Positions 1-10,978 of a stretch of 64,000 nucleotides of DNA are shown here, piece after piece. Positions within the stretch are counted from its first letter, which is position 1; every line of letters begins with the position of its first letter. The notes beneath the pieces are model-generated. The model searched no databases and was not told where the DNA came from. It saw only the letters and a program-made list of their open reading frames with translations. Both the position numbers and the translations under genes were made by a program. Source of the stretch: Stereocaulon alpinum (taxonomy: Eukaryota; Ascomycota; Lecanoromycetes; Lecanorales; Stereocaulaceae); NCBI GenBank assembly GCA_018257865.1, contig JAEUBA010000039.1:62001-126000 (forward strand), read 5' to 3'.

Positions 1-1082
1 TGAACGGACTCTCAGCATAAGGATCTTCAGCAATGACTCTTGCAGCTTTGACAAGCTCCTCGGCTACAAATAGCATGCCGCCTCCGGCACCGCCTGTCCG
101 ATCTCCAGAGGTCTCGCCCCCTTCACCAGATTCCCATTTCCGGATACTTTCCAGTACATTTTCAAGCACCTCGTGTTCCCAAAGATTGTCCACAACACCA
201 TCTGACATAGCAAGGACAACATCATTCTCTTCAATGTCCACCTTGTCCATCACCGCATTCTCGTTTGGCGTATCCGGACTATTGGTGCCCAATTGGCGCG
301 GGCAGTCAAACCAGTGCCATTGCTCGGTTGTTTTATAGATGATCTCCCCTTGTTTGGGTCGCATGACGAGACATTGAGAGTCGCCTAGATTCGTCACGTA
401 GAGCAAGGGGCCTCCAGGCTCTTTGTTGTTGTAGTGAAGTAGCGCAGCGCAAGCCGTGGTGGTACCGTTCCATTCGTTGGGAGAAGAAGTTGCTTTGATG
501 GTTTGTTCGTATGCTTCTTGGAGATATCGGACCGGGTTGGGCTCGGAGGATTCAGCAGCTATTGAAGTGACAGATGCGTCCCGCTCGGCTTCTAAAGCCC
601 AAAAATGTAGTATCAGACGTGACCAAAGTCTGCGTACGTCAGCTTCCTTGCTTTAGAGCATCTCTGACCCCTAGGAAAACATACGCTGCATGGCCTTTCG
701 GTCGAGTAGCCCAAGCCCCAACTCCATCATTCGCCCCAATGAAGTTCTCTCCTACAAGAACAGCGTCGTCCCCATTAGTAATACCTCTGATCATCTCGCC
801 ATTGACCCATTGTCGGCGATCCCTACTTCGATGGTGTGTGCTCAACGGGTCCGAAAATGACCCAGACGGTGGGGAGAGAAATGGAGGAGGGAATGGGCGC
901 GAAGGTCTTTTGGCGAATAGAGCATATCCAGTCTCGAAAAAGAATGGTGACTTTGCCTTCTGATGAAGAGCTTCTTCAGGTAGCGGCGTCGTTGTGCCTG
1001 CCGTAGTCTCTGTGCGCGAGGCTAGCCATCGGCGTGGCTGCGTTCGAGACAGGAAAACACGGCTCGCGGAGGCAGTTCTCAT
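1..1082 (-). CDS. PTC7-like mitochondrial PP2C phosphatase (partial, C-terminus beyond left edge)
   Basis: Metal-dependent Ser/Thr protein phosphatase of the PP2C/PPM family, closest in layout to fungal Ptc7 (T-azr-1). Exons 1082-685 and 629-1, with an intron of GTATGT to GCAG type and in-phase junction. The start ATG at 1082 opens an Arg/Ser-rich leader (MRTASASRVFLSRTQPRRW) typical of a mitochondrial presequence. PP2C signatures follow in order: GANDGVGAW (metal-binding Asp), then after the intron YVTNLGDSQCLVMR and VLAMSDGVVDNLWEH. The frame is open to base 1, so the last part of the domain is missing from the window. In yeast the family dephosphorylates mitochondrial targets such as Coq7; that role here is inferred from family. 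It is divergent from EMC6 over 322 bp. Confidence 0.88.
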
Positions 1083-1404
1083 TACAGCTGCCAGGCGATT
1101 GCATCAAGATGGGGGCTTCGGAGTCCAGAGACCGGTGTCGCTATGCACATGGTCGTCGGTCTATAAGATGTTATGGATATAAGAAGTCCACTTTATATAG
1201 ATAGGAAAGTGAAAAGGTTTGTAGTGCTCAGGTCCAAGTATCTTCCCCGCAGATGTGACGGCAGCCTCAATTTGAGTTCTGTAAAGGCCTAGAACGGTTA
1301 CTGCAGTGCTAGCCCTGCCAAGCCGACAACTAGTGACAATTTAGCCTCTATTATAGGTAACTCCGTGTAGAGCTCTACTCTACCTAGACTTCTCCAGCTC
1401 AAAC
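1083..1404. promoter_or_regulatory. divergent intergenic promoter region, PP2C / EMC6
   Basis: 322 bp between two divergent start codons. It must hold both promoters. I see no clear TATA box or recognised operator. Confidence 0.5.
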
Positions 1405-1790
1405 ATGCCCACCGAGCGGGAGCTAGCGATATCTCCAATCGTTCAAGAGTCCGTTCAGCATAATACAAGAGTAAGGTATTCCCCTCGACTCAAAAGGACA
1501 ACTCAAGCTAATGCCTTCTTTCACAGGTCGTCTCAAATATCCGCTCTCTAACAGCCTCGCTCTTCGGCGTTGCCTCAGGCATTCTTGGTCTGGAATCCTA
1601 CGCCGGCTTCGCCTTCTACCTTATCGGCACCTTCTTCGTATCGGTACTGATCTGGGCATTCCTGGCGAAGGGGAAGCAGGGCGAATACTTCCAAGGGCCA
1701 TTGAGCGAACTCTGGGCGGGAGACGTACTAGGAGGCGGTATGAGCTTTGTGTTGACTTGGACGCTGTTTTACGGGCTTGTGAGGGCGTAG
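1405..1790 (+). CDS. EMC6: ER membrane protein complex subunit 6
   Basis: Small subunit of the EMC insertase, which inserts tail-anchored and multipass proteins into the ER membrane. Exons 1405-1470 and 1527-1790, intron 1471-1526 (GTAAGG to CACAG), total 109 residues, the usual family length. After the intron the protein reads VVSNIRSLTASLFGVASGIL, then GLESYAGFAFYLIG and SVLIWAFLAK, followed by a C-terminal hydrophobic segment FVLTWTLFYGLVRA. These are the conserved RxLxxxxxGxAAGILGL-type first helix and the later helices of EMC6. The ATG is the first in frame and gives a normal N-terminus. It converges on UTP12. Confidence 0.9.
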
Positions 1791-2160
1791 AGACATGAGG
1801 AGGTTGTTGTAGTACTAGGGAACACGAGGCAGTGTTCACCAACCAGCTTGGGTTCTGGGCGGAGCAGCAAGATAACTGGGTCGACACAATGAGTGGTGAT
1901 TAGGGTGCGGTACTTATCGCTTACTGCATCATTGATGGCGAAAGAGGTGGAGAGCAGAGTATCATGACACCCTGGAACAGCGATGCTAAAGCATTCACTG
2001 CAGCATCTGATCCTTCTCAGACGTATGTTTGGATTGGCCTTCACAACTACGGCTTCTGAGACTTACAAGTATAGTCATGAGAATCCATGATGCAATCTGT
2101 TATATGCGATTTGGACTTCTAGATGCACTTGAAGCATTCGCAATATTTACTGGTGTCTGC
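1791..2160. other. convergent 3' intergenic region, EMC6 / UTP12
   Basis: 370 bp between two convergent stop codons. Only short chance reading frames are present; no feature recognised beyond the expected 3' UTRs. Confidence 0.5.
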
Positions 2161-5100
2161 TTATGCTACGTCCACAAAGGCTCTTTTCTTCCTCCCTTTC
2201 CCTGCAATATCCTCTTCATCCCATACCTTCTCATCCACATACTCTGTCCCTCCCATCTCCTCTATCCTTCTACCGACAAATTTCAGCGCCGCAATATTGA
2301 ACCCCATCTCATCTTTTTGCGCTTGCAGAGCGCTCCTCAATTGTTCCCTTATCTCGTCCAGAGTCGTCCGCATCTTCTTACTCGCGACAACCTGCTTGTG
2401 ATGCGTCTTCAGCATGAAGAACAGTATACGGCACGTAAGAGGCATGTTCCATTGCCGTTGAGCCCAGATCCGTAGGAACGTGAAGAGAGCCGTGACTTTG
2501 TCGAACGCGAGGACGAGGAGAGCATCTTGCAGAGCCGCGGCTTTGATCTTTTGGATGACGTTGAGAAGGTGCGCTTCAGCAGAGATATTATTGTAGGCTA
2601 GGAAGATCGGGTCGCGAGATGGTGGTGCAAGGTTGGGTTGGGTTGCCTTGGCTTGATGGTACTCTTTCATAAGCTCCAAGTCTGCCATGCCAGCTTCCAG
2701 TGCTTCAGCAATCTTCTCGCCTGCCATCAGGGTTTCGACCGTTTGCTTTCCTGCAGCGACGGCTTCGCTCTTCTCTTCCCCAGTCTCTTCATCTTGCTCG
2801 AGGGACGTGGTCAGCGTACTCTCGTAAAGCTCCTCAAGCTCCTTCTCGCGCTCTTCTTCAAGAAAGATCTGCTCATCGGTCTGGTCCCAGACTCGGATAC
2901 TTTTATCATGACTTGCACTGACAATGAACTCGCCTGTACGGCTCACAGCTAGGGCCCAGATCTCTCCGTGATGACCGTCAAGCTTTTGTATCTGCTCAAA
3001 TTTATCGCCATCCCAGTACTTGATCATACGGTCTTTGCTCGCACTGAAGAAGTGATGACCATTGCCGTCTTGATTGTGGGGGATGAAGGCTACCTGCATG
3101 ATGCTGTCTTGATGTGCGAAAAAGGCTTTGTGGCAATCGCCGAAGTCTAGACCCCATAGCCTCACATTCTTGTCTGCTGAGCAGGTCACAATTAGCTTAC
3201 TGTCATACGAGATGTCCATATTGAGTACAGGTAATTTGTGACCGTAGAGATTGAGGAAGAGTTTCAAGGAGTCGACGAAAAAGACTTTAACAGTGTTGTC
3301 AAGCAAGGATATGGCAAGGAGTCGAGCATCAGGGGAGAAACGTAGACTGAGTATGTCATCAGCGACTTTTAGAGTTCGGATATGGGCGAGTTTAAACCGT
3401 GGAGTTGTGCGTTTCGTTCCTGGTATTTCTTCTTGTATAACCTCGAAGTTGTAAAACCTGGCAGATTTGTCGGCACTGCCAGTGGCCATAGATCTGCCAT
3501 CTGGATGTACATGAAGTGTCCATATCGGGCCTTCATGAGCTTTCACCGTATCTATGAGTTTGGATGAGGCAATATCAAAGATCTCAAGTTCTCCGTTTCG
3601 ATTTCCAACAATCACTATCTTGTCTCCGGGCAGGAAGGTGGCACAGAGTGCGTACCCGCAATAAAGTGTCCGTGTACAGCTTTGGGTGCGAACATTCCAT
3701 ATCTTTAGGCTACCATTACATGCAGAAGCAAGCATCCTATCGTCGGAACTCAATGCCAGGGAGCGCACATCAGTACGGTGCCCAGGTTGATCCAAGGAGA
3801 AAGAACAAGTATAGTCTGGCGGTTCATCCGATTTGGACGATTTATCTTTCTGTTTCGCCGTCACACTGTATAATTCCAATTGGTTGTTCGTGGTCGCCAC
3901 CAGCAGTTGGATGCTTTTGCTTGCTCTTCTGCTAGCCCAGTCCACGGAGCGAACCTTTCCAGCAGTTCGAACCATCACATAGGGAACGATGACATCTGTG
4001 ATGAGCGCTGAAGATAGGTCGTCGACGCCTTTCTCGCCATCGGCTTCATCATCATTGGCCTTTCCGTCCTGGTCTGCAGCAGCCAACGCTTTCTCTCTCC
4101 GCCTCTTTCGTTTTCTTGCCAGCGTCTTCTGGACCTCGACTTCGGTCCGAATTCTCCAAAGCTCTACTGATTTCTCCGAACCGTGAGCAGCAATGTAAGT
4201 GCCTCTTGGGTGGAAGCTGACGCCCATCGTACGGTCTTTGCTTTGTCGGTACAGAACGCCTCTTTCACGTAAATAGTTTTTTTTGGAACCCTCAGAGACA
4301 CCGAAGGCTGCATCAGCAAGACCTCTCAAGTCGATTGACCAAACTTTTAACTCTCCGTCGTTGCCCGCAGTGACAGCACCTGACTGATCCGGCGACATAC
4401 CCATCGACCAGCATTCGCCATTGCTCTGAGCGACATGAGTCTCAATGCAGTGTTGTGACCCAATGTCCCAGATCTTGATAAGTGCATCTTTGCTCGTTGA
4501 CAGCAAATAACCAGCAGTACTGCCATCTTCTTCTAAGATGCCATCAATGGGTACATCATCATCATTCGTCTCGCTGTCCTTGGTCGACGATCGGCTTCCA
4601 ATGTGGAGGTAATGAAGGCCCGTGATCTGGTCTTTGTGTCCTCGGAGCTTGAATAGTCCCGTCTCCGCTACCAAATCCCATACAATGATGTCTGTGTCCT
4701 TTGCCCCACTGGCTAGGCGGACTCCGTCATTGTCGAACGCTAAAGTAGTAATTCCTGAACGGTGGCCATTGAAGCTGATGACAACGGTTGCTATTCTCGA
4801 GTCCCATATTCGGATGCTACCGTCCCCGTAACTGTAACAAGATAAGCCCTCCTGAGATAATTCGATGAATTTAGAATGACTTGCTCACCCTACGGCGTAG
4901 ATGTCTGGATCTGCCCTACTGCGTGCTATGACTGTGACTTCTGCACTACAATTGGCGTCTTTCCATCTGCTCAGGAGCTCTCCTTTCTTCACATTCCAAC
5001 AAAGCACCTCTTCATCGGCGCCGACCACGGCTCTACCGGCCCCAGATGATCGTACTGCGGCATTCTGGGCACTCTCGTCGGGGCACCATACCGCATTGGA

Positions 5101-5219
5101 GGACGAGGATGTTATGAGCCCGAAAGTTTTCGAATGCTCATATTTTCTACCTTAGTCAGTATAATAATATGAGGCGACGGATATCCCGATAGACGCACTT
5201 ACAGATAGGATTTAACCAT
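2161..5219 (-). CDS. UTP12: U3 snoRNP / SSU processome WD40 protein Utp12 (Dip2)
   Basis: Component of the UTP-B subcomplex of the small-subunit processome, acting in the nucleolus on pre-18S rRNA. Exons 5219-5203 (17 nt), 5146-4889 and 4831-2161, all in phase, give 981 residues (yeast Dip2 is about 940). Two WD40 propellers are visible. Early repeats include GYGDGSIRIWDSR, LASGAKDTDIIVWD and GELKVWSID. Later ones include MLASACNGSLKIWNVR, GSADKSARFYNF, VTCSADKNVRLWGLDF and IVSASHDKSIRVWDQ. An acidic/basic linker (KRKRRREKALAAADQ) separates parts of the propellers. The last about 150 residues form the helical Utp12 C-terminal domain, ending in a basic tail GKGRKKRAF. The very short first exon encodes MVKSYL and is supported by a perfect GTAAGT donor. 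Confidence 0.95.
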
Positions 5220-5623
5220 CGCGGTGCGCTTTTTGCACGTTTTGAAGCCCACGATCGTTTTTTCTTCGGGCCCCAATGCCGGGAATGCACCGATTGCCGC
5301 CCCGAGCGGCCCTAAACGCTCCCGTCCCTAGAGTCAATTGTGCGTCATGGGTATCCCAGAGCAGTCCTAAAGTAGCAGCAAAGCTCCCTCTTCCCAGCTG
5401 GGCTTGGTCGGAGCCTAAATACCGTACAATGATTCCGTTTACAGATCAGAGTCTGTGGCCATGAAGCACACTCTGTGAATAACTGCATGTTGTCCGATTA
5501 TTGGACGCTTACTCTTAATAGTCAATGGTGCATAAAGAAACTCTACTTAGTGGTCCGCGATCGTTTCCATGATTTGAAATTCCATAAATTCCATAAATTC
5601 CCACCTGCGCCAGACTGGGTATC
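5220..5623. other. intergenic, UTP12 promoter / DUF1295 gene 3' side
   Basis: 404 bp upstream of UTP12 and downstream of the next minus-strand gene. A 62-codon plus-strand frame here has no recognisable motif and looks like chance. Confidence 0.4.
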
Positions 5624-6736
5624 CTATGCATGACTATGCTCTCCACTACTCGGCTCATTACCCGAGCTTACACCTCCTTCCTCGGCCTCTCTCTCCCGCA
5701 CCTTACTTTGATCCGCATGCTTCGCAGGGTCAAAAACATATAGAGGGAACTCCAAGAATATACTTCTTTTCAGAATAGTCGGCATGTGCACATACAGCTG
5801 AGGCGGGAAAGGTATCAAGATGCTTGTGCGTTGCGTGTATGTCAAGTAGGACTCCCAATGATTCCCACTTTCATATCGCTTCTTGGCTCCCGGGCGCTCT
5901 TGTAGTGGGAGACCGGAAACGAACATGAGGAGGAGGGTCAAGAAGAAGGGCCCGAGGATGGATGCATAGAGCGCGCTGTATGCTCCACCGTGGACATAGC
6001 CGTACGCCGCTGGGGAGACTGCAATCATGAAAATAGCTAATGTTGTCAGTCTAGAAATTGGAAAGGGAAGTAGAGGTATTCACAGAATTGAGTGATGATC
6101 TCCCCAAAATAATTGGGATGTCTCGACCAGACGAAAAGCCCAACATCACAAACCTTGCCCTTGTTCTCCGGCTTGCTTCGAAATATGTATTTCTGTATGT
6201 CCGAGACACTCTCCATCAAGAATCCTATCGTAAACAGTATTACTCCTGCGATATCTCTTCCAGTACCAAAATTTGGCTGTCGGTACTTCGTCACGTTCGG
6301 CGAGTTCAACAGCGTCACGGGTAGCGAGACGGTCCACACCCATATCATCTGAAACACCCAGAAACCCAGGAATGAGAAGAACTTGTCTCTCTTGTCATCG
6401 AAGCGGTCATCTTTGCCCGTCTTGATGATTCGGAAGAGTAGGAACCCCGAAAGTCGAGCACCCCATATCATTATGAACAACGAGTCAACGATTTGCCGCG
6501 CATTGTGGTGGCCGGAGAACGCAAGGGTGATGATTGCAAGGACGACGAAATTTGTTCCTCCAGCGAAGTCTATGGTCATAACTCAGCACTGGCGCGTACT
6601 TCTTGTCAAGAGGCATACCGGTAAGCTTGTCAAACTTGAGAGAGAACGCGATGGAAAAGAAAAAGAGCTGATACGCAATTGTAATTAGGAGGGTGATGGC
6701 AAGGTAGTAGTCGTCTAGGGCGTGGACTTCTGCCAT
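5624..6736 (-). CDS. DUF1295 / steroid 5-alpha-reductase-like membrane protein
   Basis: Polytopic membrane protein of the DUF1295 family (related to 3-oxo-5-alpha-steroid 4-dehydrogenases and ICMT-like enzymes); substrate unknown. Exons 6736-6619, 6569-6084 and 6036-5624 sum to 338 residues. The diagnostic features are DFAGGTNFVVLAIITLAF right after the first junction and the C-terminal signature VWSRHPNYFGEIITQF, where related enzymes bind cofactor. Exon 2 could also begin at an upstream in-frame AG (adding a few residues), but the TAG acceptor restores the family sequence KLTDFAGG. Several hydrophobic spans are clear (YYLAITLLITIAYQLFFFSI; DIAGVILFTIGFLM; LGPFFLTLLLMFV). The tail is acidic and hydrophilic (EREAEEGGVSSGNEPSSGE). 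Confidence 0.85.
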
Positions 6737-7586
6737 TTTGAATAAGATGAAGGCAGAGAGGAAGGCAATATGCAGAGTTCAGTGTATTCAGTAAGCCTGT
6801 AGTATATAAGTAGAAAGGTGACGCTGATGTGCACACATGCGCCCCATTACTGCCTGAAAGAGGTGGACTGATCCCGGCGTATTCGCATTGTTAACGGAGT
6901 CGGTTTAATGATTGAAGTAAGGGTCATTCGAATTAAATGCATGGAAGCTTGCACCAATGCACAATGACGCCTAGACTGACGGCTGTCAGATTGCCAAGAT
7001 CCGCCTCGATCTTAGCGGCGGATGGTCACAACCCTCAGGTTTACGAATACGGATGAAACCTTGTATATTGTTGGTTTTTTCAATCTACGCATATCTGGCA
7101 CAAGCAAAGTAATTGATCTTGAATGAAGTGCCATAGAACACACACACTGTGCCTACGATATAAGCCTGGGGTACCTTGAAGCACGTTTGATTTTCGCCGC
7201 TGCGCGTAAATATTTCAGTCTACCTCGTAACCGCCCTGGGAGTGATTCACAATGTTCGGGATAGCATGTTAGTAATCTGACTTCGTTAACTCGGCTCGCG
7301 AATGCAGGAGAGAACATTTACCGAATTTTCAGTATGTAGGTGATGTGGGTTGACCTATCCTTGTGCATAAGTTGGAGGCTTGGAAGCGATCGCAGCATTG
7401 ACAAAGGAGGCATGCAATGTCTTTACCCATCTTCTTGCGGCGCGCCGAAGGGCGTCAGTACGATACGCTAGAAACCCTTCACGCGTGGAGGTGTATCCGG
7501 GTACGAAGCCTTTGAGCTGTAGGCCCGAGCAAGTCACTACCTATCCAAGATCGCCATTTGTGAGAAGTCTTAGTGCCGGCCCTCGC
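6737..7586. other. intergenic region
   Basis: 850 bp with no supported gene. It includes the promoter of the DUF1295 gene, a few short chance frames and a short AC run near 7141. Nothing else seen. Confidence 0.4.
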
Positions 7587-8585
7587 TCAAGGAGCGGCTG
7601 AGTCCTTAGGGGTTCTTTCATTTTCCCCATGATGCGTCCTAGCAATTTCGAGCCGCGCCTTTTTGGCTTGCCTCTTTTGCTCCCTCTTTGACGTTGGTTT
7701 TGGCGAGACATCGCCCTCCGGAATTCGACTCTCCAGCACCTCAGCCTTTCTCTTGCCTTTGCCTTGCTTTGCATTCGTCTCTTTGTCCTCCAGGGCCGAA
7801 CCTTCGGGCTTCTCACCGCCATACACCACATCGACGACGCCTCCATGGCTTCTCCTCTTCAATTCTGCTTGCATCATAGCGCTCCTTGCTTCTCTTCCAA
7901 TGGCTTCTGCTCCTCTTTCCTGCCCAAGGCCCCATAGCACTGCCATATTAATGACATCGGCCGGCCCCCGACACGCCAACGCTTTCTTGGCCTCACTACT
8001 GACAACAATCCCCCTTCCCCTCGTAGCGCGTATCAATTGCGTAGCATTGCTGATCAGGTTTCTCCTCGAAGCGCCTCCATCACTGTTCAGGATTCCAGTG
8101 CCGTAGCAGATTTCGAACTTGATGCCCCTTTCCAAAGCGACGGCGAGTGTCGTGTGTTTGAAGTAGAACGGGAGTCGCATACTCAGGTCGAGCGAGATGA
8201 GATCGCATTCGAAACCCAAGCAGGCTAGTTGAAGACACTTCTCCGTGGTAGGTTGAAGCGCTACAATGTCATACGCAGAGCTGATGTGGTTCAAACGGTG
8301 ATTCTGGGCAGGGTCTGAAAGGTGAACGGTACACCGCCGGAGGATGTGGAGAGAAGACGGGTTGCTGAAGGGTAGAGGCGAAGGTATCTGGCTCGTAACA
8401 TTTTCCGGAACTTTCCCCGAGATTGTGTGGTTCAATGCAACAGTGTTGTAGCCCACTTCCAGAGATTAGTACATATTGAGAACTTCGAAGAACAATGATG
8501 ACTAACATTCCGCAAGAAAGGCAAGTATCTGCTGTAGTTCACCATGATTGTTGGCATCGTAAGGGACATTGAGGTCATAGTACAT
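7587..8585 (-). CDS. RPP1: RNase P / RNase MRP subunit Rpp30 (Rpp1)
   Basis: Protein subunit shared by RNase P and RNase MRP (RNase_P_p30 family, PHP-like TIM barrel), needed for tRNA 5' processing and pre-rRNA cleavage in the nucleus. Exons 8585-8507 and 8455-7587 join in phase, 315 residues. The first exon gives the family start MYYDLNVPYDANN. Exon 2 carries SSAYDIVALQPTTEKCLQLA and CDLISLDLSMRLPF. The RGIKFEICYG segment and LISNATQLIRATRGRGIVVS match the conserved core and are followed by the alpha-helical AKKALACRGPADVINMAVLW. The C-terminal about 90 residues are a variable, charged, Lys-rich tail (KREQKRQAKKARLE) as in other fungal orthologues. Divergent from the CK2 alpha gene. Confidence 0.92.
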
Positions 8586-8905
8586 AGTCGCACCTCCCCC
8601 TCGCCCCCCGAGCTCCCTAACCCTCGCAGTGTCTCGTGTTGATGATGTTTTTTTGTGAAGGAACCTTACTATTCACGCCGTTCAAATTCGTTAAGATCGA
8701 CTTGAAAAACAAGCGAGCTAGGCGCGGCTCAAGCCGAGCGGGTTGCGCGAGGCTTTGCTTGTCCCCACTATCACACGACTACCAGGCATTGACACAGCAT
8801 GACGACCCTATCTCAAATCAGGATCGTCTAAAAATGAGCTTTGTATTGCGCCAACATCCCTATTCCTATATTCCACTCTGTGCGCAGTGGCGAGGTTAGT
8901 TCAAC
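8586..8905. promoter_or_regulatory. divergent intergenic promoter region, RPP1 / CKA1
   Basis: 320 bp between divergent start codons, with a pyrimidine-rich stretch near 8590-8630. A chance plus-strand frame crosses it. No specific site identified. Confidence 0.45.
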
Positions 8906-10136
8906 ATGGCGCGCGTATATGCGGATGTCAACCAGCATATGCCCAAGTCTTATTGGGAGTATGACAGCGTCAATATTACATGGGGTGTTCTAGAGAACTA
9001 TGAGGTAGTCAGAAAAATAGGTGAAACCCCTTGAGTTGCGCTACACCTGAAGATGAACGTACACTAATCACTTGCAGGAAGGGGCAAGTACTCTGAAGTC
9101 TTCGAAGGCATAAACGTCGCCAACTACCAGAAATGCGTCATCAAAGTTCTCAAACCTGTCAAGAAAAAGAAGATAAAGCGGGAGATCAAGATTTTGCAGA
9201 ACTTGTCGGGTGGACCAAATGTTGTAGCCCTGTTGGATGTTGTGAGAGACAGTCAAAGCAAGACGCCCTCTTTGATATTTGAGTATGTCAACAACACCGA
9301 CTTTCGGAGCCTATATCCCAAGTTCGTGGACTACGACGTACGATACTACATCTTTGAGCTGCTCAAGGCAAGTGCATGGTTTCAAGCAGCTCGCTATAAT
9401 TGGATCAGCTAACAAGAAGGTCAGGCTCTGGACTTCTGTCACAGCAAAGGCATAATGCATCGAGATGTAAAGCCTCACAACGTCATGATAGATCATGAGA
9501 AGAAGAAGGTAAAATTGGGATAGTCCGGGTGGCCATCCTCTGCTAACAACCTACAGCTACGCCTTATCGATTGGGGCCTAGCCGAGTTCTATCATCAAGG
9601 CACAGAGTACAACGTCAGAGTAGCATCAAGATACTTCAAGGGCCCGGAACTCTTGGTCGATTTCCAAGAATACGATTACTCTCTGGACATGTGGTCGCTG
9701 GGGGCCATGTTCGCATCAATGATTTTCCGAAAAGAGCCATTTTTCCATGGCAACAGCAACTCGGATCAGCTTGTCAAGATCGCCAAGGTTCTAGGAACAG
9801 ATGATTTGTTCGAGTATCTTGACAAGTACGATATCGATCTAGACACCCAGTACGATGACATTCTGGGAAGGTTCCCGAAGAAGAACTGGCACGGCTTCGT
9901 GAATGCAGAGAACCAAAGGTTTGTCAGCAACGATGCAATTGACTTCCTTGACAAATTACTCCGCTATGATCACCAGGTATGTGCTGCGGCAGTAAAGAAT
10001 TACTTCGGTCTGAGTACTGCCGACCTAACACTAGCTTTAGGAACGGCTGACTGCCAAGGAAGCGATGGCGCACCCATATTTCAGTCCTGTGAGGGCTGCG
10101 GCATCTTCATCAACGAATCATAGCTCCTCTGTGTAG
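8906..10136 (+). CDS. CKA1: casein kinase 2 catalytic subunit alpha
   Basis: Constitutively active acidophilic Ser/Thr kinase, catalytic subunit of CK2, nuclear and cytosolic. Exons 8906-9020, 9078-9367, 9425-9508, 9557-9976 and 10041-10136 are all in phase, giving 334 residues (the normal length). Kinase motifs in order: glycine loop GRGKYSEVFEG (residues about 39-49), VIKVLKPVKKKKIKREIK (the CK2-specific basic cluster), HRDVKPHNVMID catalytic loop, the CK2-type DWGLAEFY in place of DFG, RVASRYFKGPELL, and YDYSLDMWSLG. The C-terminal tail RAAASSTNHSSSV is short, as in yeast-like CKA. Intron 2 (9368-9424) starts with GC rather than GT, in an otherwise ideal AAG/GCAAGT context. The ATG lies in good context and gives the standard MARVYADVNQHMPKSYWEY start. 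Confidence 0.96.
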
Positions 10137-10978
10137 ACGCCAGGCACCGCTATTCCATCTTCGTCTCTTTCATCCTAGCGCTACCTCTATCACACCCACT
10201 CACCCCCTCATTCACAGAATTACCGTGCTTGTGGCTGTAAGCCTAGCTAGCTCCTCGAAGGATACTTTACTTCGGCTCGCGACCGTTGATATTGAGAAGG
10301 CGTACCATGGGCGCTTCCTCCAACTACGTATGATACTACGACACCATATCCCGATACCCCTCACAATCTACCTTCTCAAACCAAGCACAGCAGTAATAGG
10401 TATAGGGACGGAGAATCTCGCTGACTTTCGTCCGTATGGACTAAAGGAATATTTGAAGGTAATCTCTGCGATTGCCGGGCGCTGGCTACTTCGTCTAGGC
10501 AGCTTTTTAGTGATATCACATACAAACTCAACCATTCTCAGCAGCTATCTAAATATTCCTTGCGGCGGCGGGAATAGCCTTGGTTCGTCAATCAACTTAC
10601 TAGCATCGTAGTGTATGCGTAGAACAACAGTGGGTTGTCATGAAATCCTCTGCATATACAGCAGTAGGGTTCCTGCCACGCCAAGGCAAAGCGCTGCACG
10701 GCGCTGTCCGTCACGGCGAAGTACCGTACCTACCAAGCCCTAACCCTATGTTATAGGCTGCTAAAGCTGCCATCAGTCACCGTACATGATTAAGTTTGCT
10801 TTACGCTTGTTGACTTTCAAAGGTGTGGAAATCGAAGGTGTCCATGTGAATTACTTGCGATCTTCTACGATTACCAAACGTACCAGCGCATACTCGATAT
10901 CTAGTCAAAATTCTTCGAAGGGCGCTACATGTGCGCGCTCCAGTCTGGGCACTCATTGGAGCTCGACAGCGTGCCACA
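10137..10978. other. intergenic region upstream of ValRS
   Basis: 842 bp. It contains a 128-codon plus-strand frame (10225-10611) without recognisable motifs. A telobox-like CCCTAACCCTA lies near 10739. A stop-free stretch from 10850 reads in frame into the ValRS start and is discussed under findings. No other gene supported. Confidence 0.4.
10739..10750. promoter_or_regulatory. telobox-like motif upstream of VAS1
   Basis: A CCCTAACCCTA core about 230 bp upstream of the ValRS ATG. Such motifs bind Tbf1/Teb1-type factors at translation-related genes in some fungi. Only one site is present, so the regulatory call is an inference. Confidence 0.25.

Noticed and set aside
5276..5464. Short plus-strand frame in the UTP12 promoter
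   Set aside because: Only 62 codons with no recognisable feature.
10225..10611. 128-codon plus-strand frame downstream of the CK2 alpha gene
   Set aside because: No motif, composition unlike neighbouring genes, and no splice partners. It begins just after the CKA1 stop and is best read as UTR/intergenic.
10739..10750. CCCTAACCCTA as a possible internal telomere repeat
   Set aside because: Only two units, surrounded by unique housekeeping DNA; a promoter telobox is the more modest reading.
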